From CBDDBU01 sp965226045 (lineage in GTDB: Bacteria; Pseudomonadota; Alphaproteobacteria; VGEJ01), in contig CBDDBU010000028.1 of the NCBI GenBank assembly GCA_965226045.1, positions 575,120-639,119 on the forward strand: a DNA stretch of 64,000 nt, read 5' to 3'. The translations under genes and the position numbers were made by a program. How positions within the stretch are numbered: the stretch's first letter is position 1; the number at the start of each line of letters is the position of its first letter. Shown in pieces: positions 45,908-54,985 of the stretch. The notes beneath the pieces were generated by a model. It did not search any database and had not been told where the DNA came from. It saw nothing but the letters and a program-made list of their open reading frames with translations.

Positions 45908-46903
45908 TCAGTCGCGGCTGGTTTGTTTAGGTATGGCGGCCGCCGAGGCGGAGGCACGCGACGGCCGGAACCACTCTCCGCCGACGCGATCCAGCAACGA
46001 CAAAATACCGGCCGGGTAATAGCGCAGAACGAGGACGATAAGCGTGCCGATGATCAGCCACCGCCACTCGCCTAGATCGACCATGAATTCGGAGATGAAC
46101 GTGAATATGAAGGCGCCGATGATCGGTCCCCACATGGTGCTGATGCCGCCCAGGAGCAACATGCTGAGCGCCAACGTCACGAAGGCGAATCCGAACATGT
46201 CCGGGCTTGCCGTCCGCAGGTATTGGGCATAAAGGCCGCCGCAGGCGCCGGTGAAAACGGCACTGGCGGCGAACGTCATGACCCGCTGGCGAGCCAGCGT
46301 CACGCCGCGCGCGACCGCGTAATCCTCGTTGTCGCGCAACGCGACGATGCTGCGCCCGAAGTTCGACTTGAGCAGGTAGTGCAAATAAATCGTCGACGCG
46401 ATCAGGAGGGCCATCGCCAGGTAGTAGTAGCCGAGCTTGTCTCCGGTTCGGAACGAGTAGCCGAACACTTCCAACGCCGGAATCAGAACCAAGCCAAAAG
46501 TGCCGCCCGTGATCTCGGTCTGGTTGAGGATCACCTGATAAATGAGCTGAGTAAACGCGAAGGTCACGAGGACGACATAGATCCCCTTGAGGCGCAGCAC
46601 CGGCAGACAGACGATCACGGCGGCGATGGTCGCGACCAGCGCACCGCTCGGGATGCCGAGCCACGTCGGGAGTCCCAGAAACTTGGTCGAGACGCCGGCG
46701 CCGTACGCCCCCAACGCGAAAAAGCCCAGATGCGCGAAGTTGAAGATGCCGGCATAACCCAGCGTGACATCCCAGTTCGAGACCACGATCGCATACAGCA
46801 TCGCCACCAACAGCGTGTGCTGCAGGTAGTTGCTGTCGATCACCAGCGGGAGGATCGCCAGGATGGCGATCATGCCGCCACGGAGGAGGTTGAGGCGGCT
46901 CAT
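45908..46903 (-). CDS. livM: Branched-chain-type ABC transporter permease LivM
   Basis: 331-aa membrane permease with about ten hydrophobic segments. LivM phrases: YAIVVSNWDVTLGYAGIFNFAHLGFFALGAYG and FGRSIVALRDNEDYAVARGV. Last permease of the Liv-type block; the substrate need not be a branched-chain amino acid, since many such transporters carry amides or urea-type solutes. Confidence 0.92.
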   Translation of the reverse strand: MSRLNLLRGGMIAILAILPLVIDSNYLQHTLLVAMLYAIVVSNWDVTLGYAGIFNFAHLGFFALGAYGAGVSTKFLGLPTWLGIPSGALVATIAAVIVCLPVLRLKGIYVVLVTFAFTQLIYQVILNQTEITGGTFGLVLIPALEVFGYSFRTGDKLGYYYLAMALLIASTIYLHYLLKSNFGRSIVALRDNEDYAVARGVTLARQRVMTFAASAVFTGACGGLYAQYLRTASPDMFGFAFVTLALSMLLLGGISTMWGPIIGAFIFTFISEFMVDLGEWRWLIIGTLIVLVLRYYPAGILSLLDRVGGEWFRPSRASASAAAIPKQTSRD

Positions 46904-46915
46904 GGTGGCGCTACC

Positions 46916-47788
46916 TTAATTGCGGCCCATCAGGCCCGTCGGCCTGAGCACGAGCACGATAATGAAGATCGCGAACATCACCGCATTGGTCCAGTAGATG
47001 CCCACGATGTATGTGCTCGCCGATTCGATGATCCCGATGACGTAGGCGCCAAGGATGGTGCCAGCGAGGCTGCCGAGGCCGCCGAAGATGACGACGATGA
47101 AGGCCTTGAGCATCGGCTCGGTGCCCATGTGCGGGACGATGAAGCGGATGCCGCCCAACAGCGCTCCGGCCAGACCGGCGAGGCCCGCCGACACCATGAA
47201 CGAGATCGCATACAGCACCGGCACATTAATGCCGAGGAGCAGGGCCGAGTCCTGGTTTTGAGCGATCGCCCGGATCGCCGAGCCGGTGCGAGTGAACTTT
47301 AAGAACGCGAAGAGCAAAATCAAGATCGCCGGCGTCACGATGATGATGACCAGTTCGTGTGCCGAGATCGCGACGCCGAGCGGAGATACGGTGCCGTCGA
47401 CCACCCGGTCCAGCTGTTTGAGCCGTGGACCCCAGACGAGGCGGATGACGTTCTCGATAACGAAGGTGCCGGCGAGGGTCGTCATGACCACGACAAGGAT
47501 AATGTCCTTGCGCGACTGGAACGGCTTGACGAGGAGCTGGTAGGTGAGGAGTCCAGCCCCCATCAGCGCCGCGATGGCCACCGCGAACCCGGCGCCCAAG
47601 CCCCAGCCCCAGCCATCTAAATTCGAGATCTGCCACGCCACATAGGCGCCGAGGGTCATGAAAATCCCGTGGGCGAAGTTGAAGATGCCGAGCGTGTTCC
47701 ACACCAAGGCAAGCCCCGTCGCCATCATCGCATACAACGACGCGAGCACGATGCCGCTGACCAAGATGGCGGAAAAATCAATCGTCAT
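46916..47788 (-). CDS. livH: Branched-chain-type ABC transporter permease LivH
   Basis: 290 aa, hydrophobic throughout. Typical LivH features: NTLGIFNFAHGIFMTLGAYV near the N-terminus and TGSAIRAIAQNQDSALLLGINV in the middle, followed by FGGLGSLAGTILGAYVIG. It overlaps livF by 11 bases. Confidence 0.92.
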   Translation of the reverse strand: MTIDFSAILVSGIVLASLYAMMATGLALVWNTLGIFNFAHGIFMTLGAYVAWQISNLDGWGWGLGAGFAVAIAALMGAGLLTYQLLVKPFQSRKDIILVVVMTTLAGTFVIENVIRLVWGPRLKQLDRVVDGTVSPLGVAISAHELVIIIVTPAILILLFAFLKFTRTGSAIRAIAQNQDSALLLGINVPVLYAISFMVSAGLAGLAGALLGGIRFIVPHMGTEPMLKAFIVVIFGGLGSLAGTILGAYVIGIIESASTYIVGIYWTNAVMFAIFIIVLVLRPTGLMGRN

Positions 47789-48509
47789 CGGTTACCGTCC
47801 CAAAGTACATCTCCATGATCTGACCCTGATCGAGCTCTTCGCCGGCCGCGAACTCGACCGCCACTTCGCCATGGTCGATCATGTAGAGTTGGTCTGTGTG
47901 CTGGAGCAAGAACTCGATGTCTTGCTCCACCAGGATGAACGGCACTCCCGCCGAGGCAATCGCCGAGATTGCTTGACCGACCTCATCCTTCAGCTTGGGC
48001 GCTAGGCCAAGCGAAGGTTCGTCCATCATCAGCATGCCGGGCTCCGACATCAGGCCAACCCCGATCGAGAGCATTTGGCGTTCACCGCCCGAAAGCGTGC
48101 GCGCAAGCTGCGAGCGGCGCTCGGCCAAGCGTGGAAACAGGGCATAGACCTGATCGAAGTTCTCCTTGGACTTGGCGCGCGCGCGCTTGGTCCATGCCGC
48201 CAGCGTCAAGTTCTCGAGAACCGTCATCTCTGGGAACAGCTTGTTGCCCTGGGAGACGTGGATCAGCCCGCGTTCGACGATGTCGCGGGGCGGTTTGTTG
48301 CTTATCACCTCTCCCCGCAACTTGATTTCACCGGCCCACGGCTTGAGCAGGCCCGAAATGGTCCGAAGCAGCGTCGTCTTGCCGTGCCCGTTGGGACCAA
48401 AGAGGCCGACGTGCTTGCCGTCCTCCGCCTTGATCGAGACGCCGCGAAGAACCTGGGTGCGCCCATAGCCGACTTCCAGATCGGTCACCTCCAACAAGAT
48501 CTCAGCCAT
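47778..48509 (-). CDS. livF: Liv-type ABC transporter ATPase LivF
   Basis: 243-aa ATPase: Walker A GPNGHGKTTLLRTI, signature TLSGGERQMLSIGVGL, Walker B MLMMDEPSLGLAP and ILVEQDIEFLL. The short form without the extra C-terminal motif identifies LivF. Start overlaps livG by 8 bases. Confidence 0.93.
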   Translation of the reverse strand: MAEILLEVTDLEVGYGRTQVLRGVSIKAEDGKHVGLFGPNGHGKTTLLRTISGLLKPWAGEIKLRGEVISNKPPRDIVERGLIHVSQGNKLFPEMTVLENLTLAAWTKRARAKSKENFDQVYALFPRLAERRSQLARTLSGGERQMLSIGVGLMSEPGMLMMDEPSLGLAPKLKDEVGQAISAIASAGVPFILVEQDIEFLLQHTDQLYMIDHGEVAVEFAAGEELDQGQIMEMYFGTVTDDD

Positions 48510-49242
48510 CGTCCCTCCGGGTCCCGAGGTAGGCCTCTATGACCTCCTGTTTCCTCACCACATCCTTGGGATCTCCCTCGGCCAAGACCTGGCCGAAGTT
48601 CAACACCATGAGGCGGTGCGAGACCGTGAGAAGCAGCGGCAGCACATGCTCGATAAGAAGGATCGTCAGCCCCGCGTCGTTGAGCTTGCGGATTAACTTG
48701 ACGGTCTCGCGAATCTCTGGTCGCGTCAGGCCCGACGCGGGCTCGTCCAGCAGCAGCAAGCGCGGCCGTGTCGCCAACGCCGAGGCAATCATCAGCCGCT
48801 TCTTGTCAAAGACCGAGATGTCGGCGGACGGTTGGTCGTAGTTCTCCGTCAGGCCCACGAACTCTAGCTTCTCGATGGCGAGCGCAACACGCTCGTCTTC
48901 GGTCATGGCGGCCCCACCACCGTAGACCGTGCCGAGCTTCACATTGTCGAGCAACGACAGCGTCTCGAAATCGGTCTCCGTCTGGAACGTCCGGGCGATC
49001 CCCTCTCGGCAGATTTGATAGGCGGGCATCCGCTCGATCGCCTTGCTGCCGAACACGATGCTCCCGCCGTCGGCGTGGAACGGGATTGCCGTGATGATGT
49101 TGAATAACGTGCTCTTGCCGCTGCCATTCGGACCGGCGACGCCGAAGATCTCGCCGTCGCGGACGCTGAGCGATACGTCGTCGACCGCACGCAGCGCGCC
49201 GAACGTCTTCAGCGCGTTCTCGACGACTAGGATGTCGGTCAT
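48502..49242 (-). CDS. livG: Liv-type ABC transporter ATPase LivG
   Basis: 246-aa ATPase: Walker A GPNGSGKSTLFNIITA, IARTFQTE (Q-loop) and Walker B LLLLDEPASGLTRPE, then LLIEHVLPLLLTVSHRL, the LivG-type ending. The signature region is unusual: DISVFDKKRLMIASALA where LSxGxxR is expected, which may weaken ATP coupling. Confidence 0.9.
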   Translation of the reverse strand: MTDILVVENALKTFGALRAVDDVSLSVRDGEIFGVAGPNGSGKSTLFNIITAIPFHADGGSIVFGSKAIERMPAYQICREGIARTFQTETDFETLSLLDNVKLGTVYGGGAAMTEDERVALAIEKLEFVGLTENYDQPSADISVFDKKRLMIASALATRPRLLLLDEPASGLTRPEIRETVKLIRKLNDAGLTILLIEHVLPLLLTVSHRLMVLNFGQVLAEGDPKDVVRKQEVIEAYLGTRRDDG

Positions 49243-49328
49243 ACGCTGCTGTTACTTCAGAAAGAAATGAGCGCCAGCCGCGGCGCCTGCGAAAACGAAC
49301 ACCGCGGCTGGCAATCTCGTAGTGGGAG

Positions 49329-50588
49329 CTAGTTAGTCATCCAAGGCGGAACCCTGTACTCGCCGGTCGCGAACTTCGGCGGGTAGATCAACACATGCTC
49401 GCCTTCCCAGATCTGATAGAACTGGATCGGAACATGGTCATTGGACTGGGTCGCCAGGTGGGTCGCCGGATCGAACACCATGCGGCCATTGATCAGCACC
49501 TTGTCGGTGGCGCCCAGGCATGCGCTCAGGGCCTTCCAGTCTTTTGGATCGACACCCTTCTCATAGCAATCGGTGATGAGATAGACCATCTCGTAAAGGA
49601 GGTAGCCGTAGCTACCCGGGTCGAGCCCGTACTCCGCGTTGTACTTCGCTCGGACCTCCTCGGTGCGCGGGTGTTTCGGCGACTTGATCGCGCCGCCCAG
49701 TAGATTGTACATGACGCCGCTCGAGTTCTTTTTGGTGAGATCGCTGAACTCGGGTACCGACGGTGCGTACTGAATGAACATTACTGAATTCGTCGGGTCC
49801 TCCATGAACTGGTTCATGAAGGTTGCGGCGTTTGACGAAGACGGTTCGGTGTTGACCAACACAACCGGGGGATTGGCCCGGATCTTGGACAATAGAGCGC
49901 GCCAGTCGTTCACGTCGGTCGGCGGCACGATCTCGTCGAAGTTGATGGTCCAACCGTGCGCCGGGAAGCTCTTCTTGAGCCCGCCGTAAATCGACATGCT
50001 GTAAGGATTATCGGCGCCGATCAGGGCCACCGTGCGATCCCGCGCGTTGAGCGTGCCTGCCTTGATAAGGCCCTCGACCACCACCGGCAGCTCGGTCTCA
50101 TAGCCATCGTAAGACGGGGTGAGGCTCCAGACGTTGCTGTAGGCGTCTGGATTGGGCGCGATGAAGTCACGCGTTTGTTGCGAGTTCACCGCCAGCAGAT
50201 ACGGCATTCCGAGCTCGGAGAAGTACTCAAGCTCGAAATTCGTCAGACTCGTCAGCGAACTCACCGTCGCGCTGATGTCGTCGTTGCCCTCGATGCGCTG
50301 GAACGCGCTGATTACTGCGTCGGGGGTCATCTCCTTGGTGTCGTAAGAAAGCAACTCCACCTTGTATCCGGCGACACCGCCAGCGGCGTTGATTTCCTTG
50401 ATCGCGAGCTTGGCCCCGTTCAGGCCCTCGGTGCCGTCGGAGGTGAACGCGCTGCCGGTCAGCGTTCCCATGAAAGCGATGGTGGCGGTCTTATCCTGCG
50501 CACTCGCGTCCGTGACCGATACCCCGACCCCGAGCGCTGCGATCGCCGCCGAGGCGGCGGCGATCTTGAGTATGTGTCTGGCACCCAT
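49329..50588 (-). CDS. Liv-type ABC transporter substrate-binding protein
   Basis: Periplasmic binding protein of 419 aa. Signal peptide: basic start (MGARHILK) followed by an Ala-rich hydrophobic core, cleavage likely after ASA. Periplasmic-binding fold phrases: IAFMGTLTGSAFTSDGTEGLNGAKLAIKEIN and TVALIGADNPYSMSIYGGLKKSFP. The ATG at 50588 has GGGAGGG at suitable spacing; the ATG two codons earlier is too close. The ligand is unknown; it lacks the specific Leu/Ile pocket cues I could recognise. Confidence 0.88.
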   Translation of the reverse strand: MGARHILKIAAASAAIAALGVGVSVTDASAQDKTATIAFMGTLTGSAFTSDGTEGLNGAKLAIKEINAAGGVAGYKVELLSYDTKEMTPDAVISAFQRIEGNDDISATVSSLTSLTNFELEYFSELGMPYLLAVNSQQTRDFIAPNPDAYSNVWSLTPSYDGYETELPVVVEGLIKAGTLNARDRTVALIGADNPYSMSIYGGLKKSFPAHGWTINFDEIVPPTDVNDWRALLSKIRANPPVVLVNTEPSSSNAATFMNQFMEDPTNSVMFIQYAPSVPEFSDLTKKNSSGVMYNLLGGAIKSPKHPRTEEVRAKYNAEYGLDPGSYGYLLYEMVYLITDCYEKGVDPKDWKALSACLGATDKVLINGRMVFDPATHLATQSNDHVPIQFYQIWEGEHVLIYPPKFATGEYRVPPWMTN

Positions 50589-50683
50589 GACCATTCCCTC
50601 CCTGGTTAGATGCGCTTGGCGATTGCCGGCGCATTTGGGCAAATCGGCGTTGGCCTGTCAAATGGCGGGCCGAGGGTGCTGCC

Positions 50684-51994
50684 TCAGCGGACCCCACACC
50701 ACTCGATGATGGTGCCGGCGAACACCTTGGCGCATTCGACCAGCGACTCGATCTCCACGTACTCGTCGATCCCATGCAGCCGGTCGCCGCTCGGTCCGTA
50801 GATCACGCACGTCGCGCCCGCTCCGGCGTAGTGGGCGGCGTCGCAAACCTCGGTGTAGCCCCGCATCTGTGTCTCGAGACCCAGCACGGTTCGAGCACTC
50901 ACGATCGATTGTACGAGAGCGTGATCGATCGGCGTGTCGACCGGCGGCAGATGGAGGCCGCGTACTTCCCACTCGACGGCCGGCGGATTTTCGCGTAGCC
51001 AGCCATCGGTTTGCGCGAAGTGATGGACGAAGGTCTCGAACTCGCGGCGGACCTCGACAGACTTCTCGTTGGGCAAGAACTTGAGGTCGAACTCCATGAT
51101 GCAGACGTCAGGAATGATGGCGGCATTCGTGGTGACGAGAGGCCGTCCGTCCGCTCCCATGCCCGCGCCGCCGATGATCACGCCCGGATTGATGGTGGTA
51201 ATGCCGGGGGGCAGCAGCGGGTGTTGCTTGCGCGCGCCCCATTCACGCTCAAGCTCGCGGACCGCTTGGAGGAAGCGGGCCCCGATCTCGATCGCGTTGA
51301 CGCCGGGCGCCGGCCGGGTCGGGCCGAACCGCTGCGGATATATCGTGTTGTAGCGGCGCCCCGCATGCGCCGTCTTTCCCCGAATCGTGACCTTGACCCA
51401 CTCCAGCCCGCTCTCGGCGGGCGCGACGGCGCCGGCCGTTGTCTCCGCCACGATAGCGGCCTTGGCCGTGTGGCCGCGCCTGATCAAGTCCATGGCGCCG
51501 AAGCCGCCCGCTTCCTCGTCCACGACGGCGTGGATCTCGAATCGCCCCTCCAATTCGATGCCGGCTTTGCGAATGGCCTTGCAGGCGGCGACGCCGGCGG
51601 CGATGCCACCTTTCATGTCGATGGTGCCGCGGCCGTACATCCGACCGTCCTTGATCTCGGCGCCATAGGGGTCGGTCGTCCAGAGGCCGCGATCGCCCTC
51701 CGGCACGACATCGACGTGGCCACTGATAATCAGACTTCGATCTTCCGTACCGCCCCAAATGCCGGTGAGGTTGGGCCGGTTGGGGATGGCGTCGGTTTGC
51801 TCGGTTTCGAGGCCGACCTCCTTCATCACTCCCTCAAGATAGATCTGGTGATCGGGTTCGCGATTGACCTCGGAGTCTTCAACGAACTTGGGGTTAACGG
51901 TCGGGATCCTGACCATCTCGCGGGTAAGGTCGACGACGAAGTCCGCGTCTTGGTCGACCGCCGCCATCGCCGCTCGAACGTGATCCTTGGACAT
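50684..51994 (-). CDS. M20-family metallopeptidase (ArgE/DapE-like)
   Basis: Cytosolic dinuclear zinc deacylase/peptidase of 436 aa. IISGHVDVVPEGDRGLW (His and Asp ligands), MYGRGTIDMKGG, VVDEEAGGFGA (catalytic Glu pair) and the C-terminal RGYTEVCDAAHYAGAG...YGPSGDRLHGIDEYV are all present. ATG at 51994 preceded by GGAGAGG. Divergent from the dimethylformamidase-like genes with about 80 bases between, which must hold both promoters. Confidence 0.89.
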   Translation of the reverse strand: MSKDHVRAAMAAVDQDADFVVDLTREMVRIPTVNPKFVEDSEVNREPDHQIYLEGVMKEVGLETEQTDAIPNRPNLTGIWGGTEDRSLIISGHVDVVPEGDRGLWTTDPYGAEIKDGRMYGRGTIDMKGGIAAGVAACKAIRKAGIELEGRFEIHAVVDEEAGGFGAMDLIRRGHTAKAAIVAETTAGAVAPAESGLEWVKVTIRGKTAHAGRRYNTIYPQRFGPTRPAPGVNAIEIGARFLQAVRELEREWGARKQHPLLPPGITTINPGVIIGGAGMGADGRPLVTTNAAIIPDVCIMEFDLKFLPNEKSVEVRREFETFVHHFAQTDGWLRENPPAVEWEVRGLHLPPVDTPIDHALVQSIVSARTVLGLETQMRGYTEVCDAAHYAGAGATCVIYGPSGDRLHGIDEYVEIESLVECAKVFAGTIIEWCGVR

Positions 51995-53643
51995 AGCCTC
52001 TCCCCCAGCGTTGTTGCGGACTTCCAAGGTATGGCACGGTATCGAACGACGCAAAAGCCGACCAGGGAGGCCCGTGGTGGAACGGATTGGTGGAACGCTG
52101 GCGGGCTATGCCGACCGGTTGAGCGTCGCGCCGGGAGAGACGTTGCGTTTCATGGTGACCTGCGAGGGCGCGACGCGCTACCAGGCCGACCTCGTCCGCG
52201 TCATCTGTGGCGACATCAACCCGGCGGGTCCCGGCTTCAACGAGGAGCTGGTCAAGAGCACTCTGAGCGGCGCCTACAAGGGGCGCCGCCAGCGCACTTA
52301 TCCGGGCTCGTTCGTCAGAGTGCGCCCGAGCGCCACTCTGGGCCAGCTTACCAGCTTCACCCTGCAGGCGATGGTCTGGCCGACAACGCCAGGCAAGGGG
52401 CGACAGGGCATCCTCACTAAGTGGTCGGAGCGGACCGCCGCCGGATTCGGATTGTTCATCGACGATGACGGCGCGGCCGCCCTTGTTCTAGGCGGGGGCG
52501 GCAAGAAGGTGATGAACCTGAGCACAGCGGTGCCGATGCGGGAGCGTCATTGGTACTTCGTCGCGGCGAGCTACGATGCGGCGAGCGGGGGCATGTCGGT
52601 TTATCAAGAGCCGCTGTTCCGCTATCCGACCGATGACGCGGTGGCGGCGACCCGGACGACACGCTCGGGATTCAAGGGCACTGACATGCCCTTCTTGATG
52701 GCGGCATGGGCCGAGCGCCGGGATGACGGGCCGGCCGCGGCGGGCGGACATTTCAACGGCAAGATCGATCGGCCGCGGTTGGCCGCGCGCGCCTTGAGCC
52801 GCGATGAGATCGAAGCCCTGAAAGCCGACCGGCCGTCGCCGCGACTTGGCGCCGCCGTCATGGGCCTGTGGGATTTCGCCCGCGACATGACGGGCACCAA
52901 AGCCACCGATACTTCTCCGCATCAGCTACATGGCGAGGCGATCAATCTGCCGGCGCGGGCTATGACGGGGCACAATTGGAGCGGTGAGACGCTGGATTGG
53001 CGACTTGCTCCGGAAGAATATTCCGCGATCCACTTCCACGATGACGATCTGTATGACTGCGGCTGGAAGTCCGATTTCTCGTTTACGGTGCCGCCCCGCA
53101 TGAGGAGCGGTTTCTACGCCGTGCGCCTGACGGCGGGCCAGACTGAAGGGCGCATCGCGTTCTTCGTCCGACCGCCCCTCGATCGTGCGAACGCGCCCCT
53201 CGCCTTTCTGGTGTCCACGGCGAGCTACCTCGCCTACGCCAACTTCAAACCGACGCCGCAGCGCTACACCGAGGTCATGACGGGGCGCGTTTCCGTCATG
53301 CACCCGCTCAACTTCGCCCTCGACGCGCACCCGGAGTGGGGGGCCTCCCTCTATGACCTCCATTCCGACGGCAGCGGGATTTGCTACTCATCGCGCCTGC
53401 GGCCGATCATCAACATACAGCCAAAATACATCCGCTTCTCGGGCGCCCACGGATCGAGCCTGAGAGAATACAACGCCGACACGCACTTCATTGGGTGGCT
53501 CGAGGCCATGGGCCACCAATACGACGTCATCACCGACGAGGATCTGCACGAGGAAGGCGTCGATCTCTTGCGGCGCTACCGCGCGGTCATGACCTGCTCG
53601 CACCCCGAATACACGTCTAAGCCGATGTGGGATGCGATCAAGG

Positions 53644-53770
53644 CCTACACCGACGGGGGCGGCCGATTGATGTACATGGGCGGCAACGGATTCTACTGGC
53701 GCATCGCGTTCCACGCTGAGTTGCCGGGAGTGGGCATCGAAGTGCGCCGTGCCGGTCCCGCTGTTCGTGC
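53644..53770 (+). repeat. 127-bp direct repeat, left copy
   Basis: Same sequence as 54243-54366 (from CCTACACCGAC to GCTGTTCGTGC) with 3 extra bases (GGG) near 53731. It encodes YTDGGGRLMYMGGNGFYWR and what follows of the dimethylformamidase-like protein, duplicated on either side of a transposase scrap. Confidence 0.93.
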
Positions 53771-54242
53771 GGGAACGGGTGCCGGACCATTCCTGGCTGT
53801 CACGGACCCGCGCGAGCCTGCCCCATGAAGTCCACACGGCGGTGTTTGACTGGGTCCTGGCGCTGATCGCCGAGGCGGGTCTGGTGAAGGGCGAGCGCAT
53901 CGGGGTGGATGCCTCGACCATGGAGGCCAACGCGGCGCTGCGCAACATCGTGCGGAGGGACACGGGCGAGGGTTACCGGGGGATGCTGGAGCGCTTGGCA
54001 GGAGAGCGGTATCGAGACACCCACGGCTGAGGACCTGGCGCGTCTGGACCGCAAGCGCAAGGGCAAGAAGCTCTCGAACCAGGACTGGGTTTCCAGGAGC
54101 GACCCCGAGGCCAAGATCGCCAAGATGAAGGACGGCACCACGCACCTGGCCTACAAGCCCGAGCACGCGGTGGATCTGGACACCGGCGCGGTGGTGGCGG
54201 CGGAGCTGCACCCGGCCGACGAGGGCGATACGACAACGCTTC
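53771..54242 (+). pseudogene. Transposase internal fragment (IS1182/IS5-like, DUF772 type)
   Basis: Reads PDHSWLSRTRASLPHEVH, GERIGVDASTMEANAALRNIV and, after a one-base frame change near 53999, LDRKRKGKKLSNQDW and HLAYKPEHAVDLDTGAVVAA. This is the middle of a DDE transposase different from the four IS1182 copies. No terminal inverted repeats or ends are present on either side. Confidence 0.85.
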
Positions 54243-54366
54243 CCTACACCGACGGGGGCGGCCGATTGATGTACATGGGCGGCAACGGATTCTACTGGCG
54301 CATCGCGTTCCACGCTGAGTTGCCGGGAGTCATCGAAGTGCGCCGTGCCGGTCCCGCTGTTCGTGC
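54243..54366 (+). repeat. 124-bp direct repeat, right copy
   Basis: Second copy of 53644-53770, without its three extra bases; compared with the intact paralogue (PGVIEVRR) this copy keeps the ancestral length. Confidence 0.93.
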
Positions 54367-54985
54367 CTGGGCGGACCAGCCGGGCGAGAGCCACCACAGC
54401 TTCGAGACGCCGGGCGGTCTGTGGCGCAAGGGCGCGCCCCGCAGCGCCTCGCGGGAGTCGGTTTCATCGCCCAGGGCTTCGACCTCGGCGCTCCCTACCG
54501 GCGGACGGCGGCGAGTCACGACCCGCGCGTCCGCTTCATGTTCGAGGGGATCGCCGATGACGGCCTTATCGGCGACTTCGGCCTGGAAGGCGGTGGCGTG
54601 GCCAGTATCGAGATCGACCGTGCGGATCATCGACTCGGTACGCCACCCCATGCGCTGGTCGTCGCTGTATCGGAAGGCCACACCGAGTCGTTTTTGCTCG
54701 TCGCCGAGCAGATCAACGTAATGAGACCCAATGTCACGGCGCCTGACAACGACGCCGTCCACGCCGACATCGTCTTCTACGAGACACCCAATGGGGGCGC
54801 GGTTTTCGCTGTCGGTTCGATCGGTTGGCAGGGCAGCCTCAGCCACGAGGGCTACGCCAACAATGTCGCCAAGCTGACCGATAACGTCGCGCGTCGGTTC
54901 GTTGACGAGAAGCCGTTCTAGACTATGGTGGGCGGGCTTCGCGTGCGGGTCGCGGGCGTCCAAATATTGGCTTTGGAGTGGTGGT

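Larger units (their letters stand above)
52077..54921 (+). pseudogene. N,N-dimethylformamidase large-subunit-like protein, first paralogue (broken)
   Basis: Counterpart of the intact gene at 54986, sharing LVRVICGDINPAGPGF, FTLQAMVWPTTP, RHWYFVAASYDAA, IHFHDDDLYDCGW, ICYSSRLRP and TCSHPEY. The coding region is broken at 53771 by a 472-bp transposase fragment that is flanked by a 124-127-bp duplication of host sequence. After the second copy the frame goes on (GESHHSFETPGGLWRK) and then shifts near 54436, with the proper end (RAPQRLAGVGFIAQGFDLG...FVDEKPF) in another frame. GTG at 52077 follows AGGGAGG. Product would end early. Confidence 0.88.

Noticed and set aside
46223..47302. 359-codon plus-strand frame over livM/livH
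   Set aside because: Very Asp/Arg/His-rich composition, opposite to two clear permeases.
51011..52420. 469-codon frame antisense to the M20 peptidase
   Set aside because: Shadow frame; the M20 gene has all catalytic motifs on the other strand.
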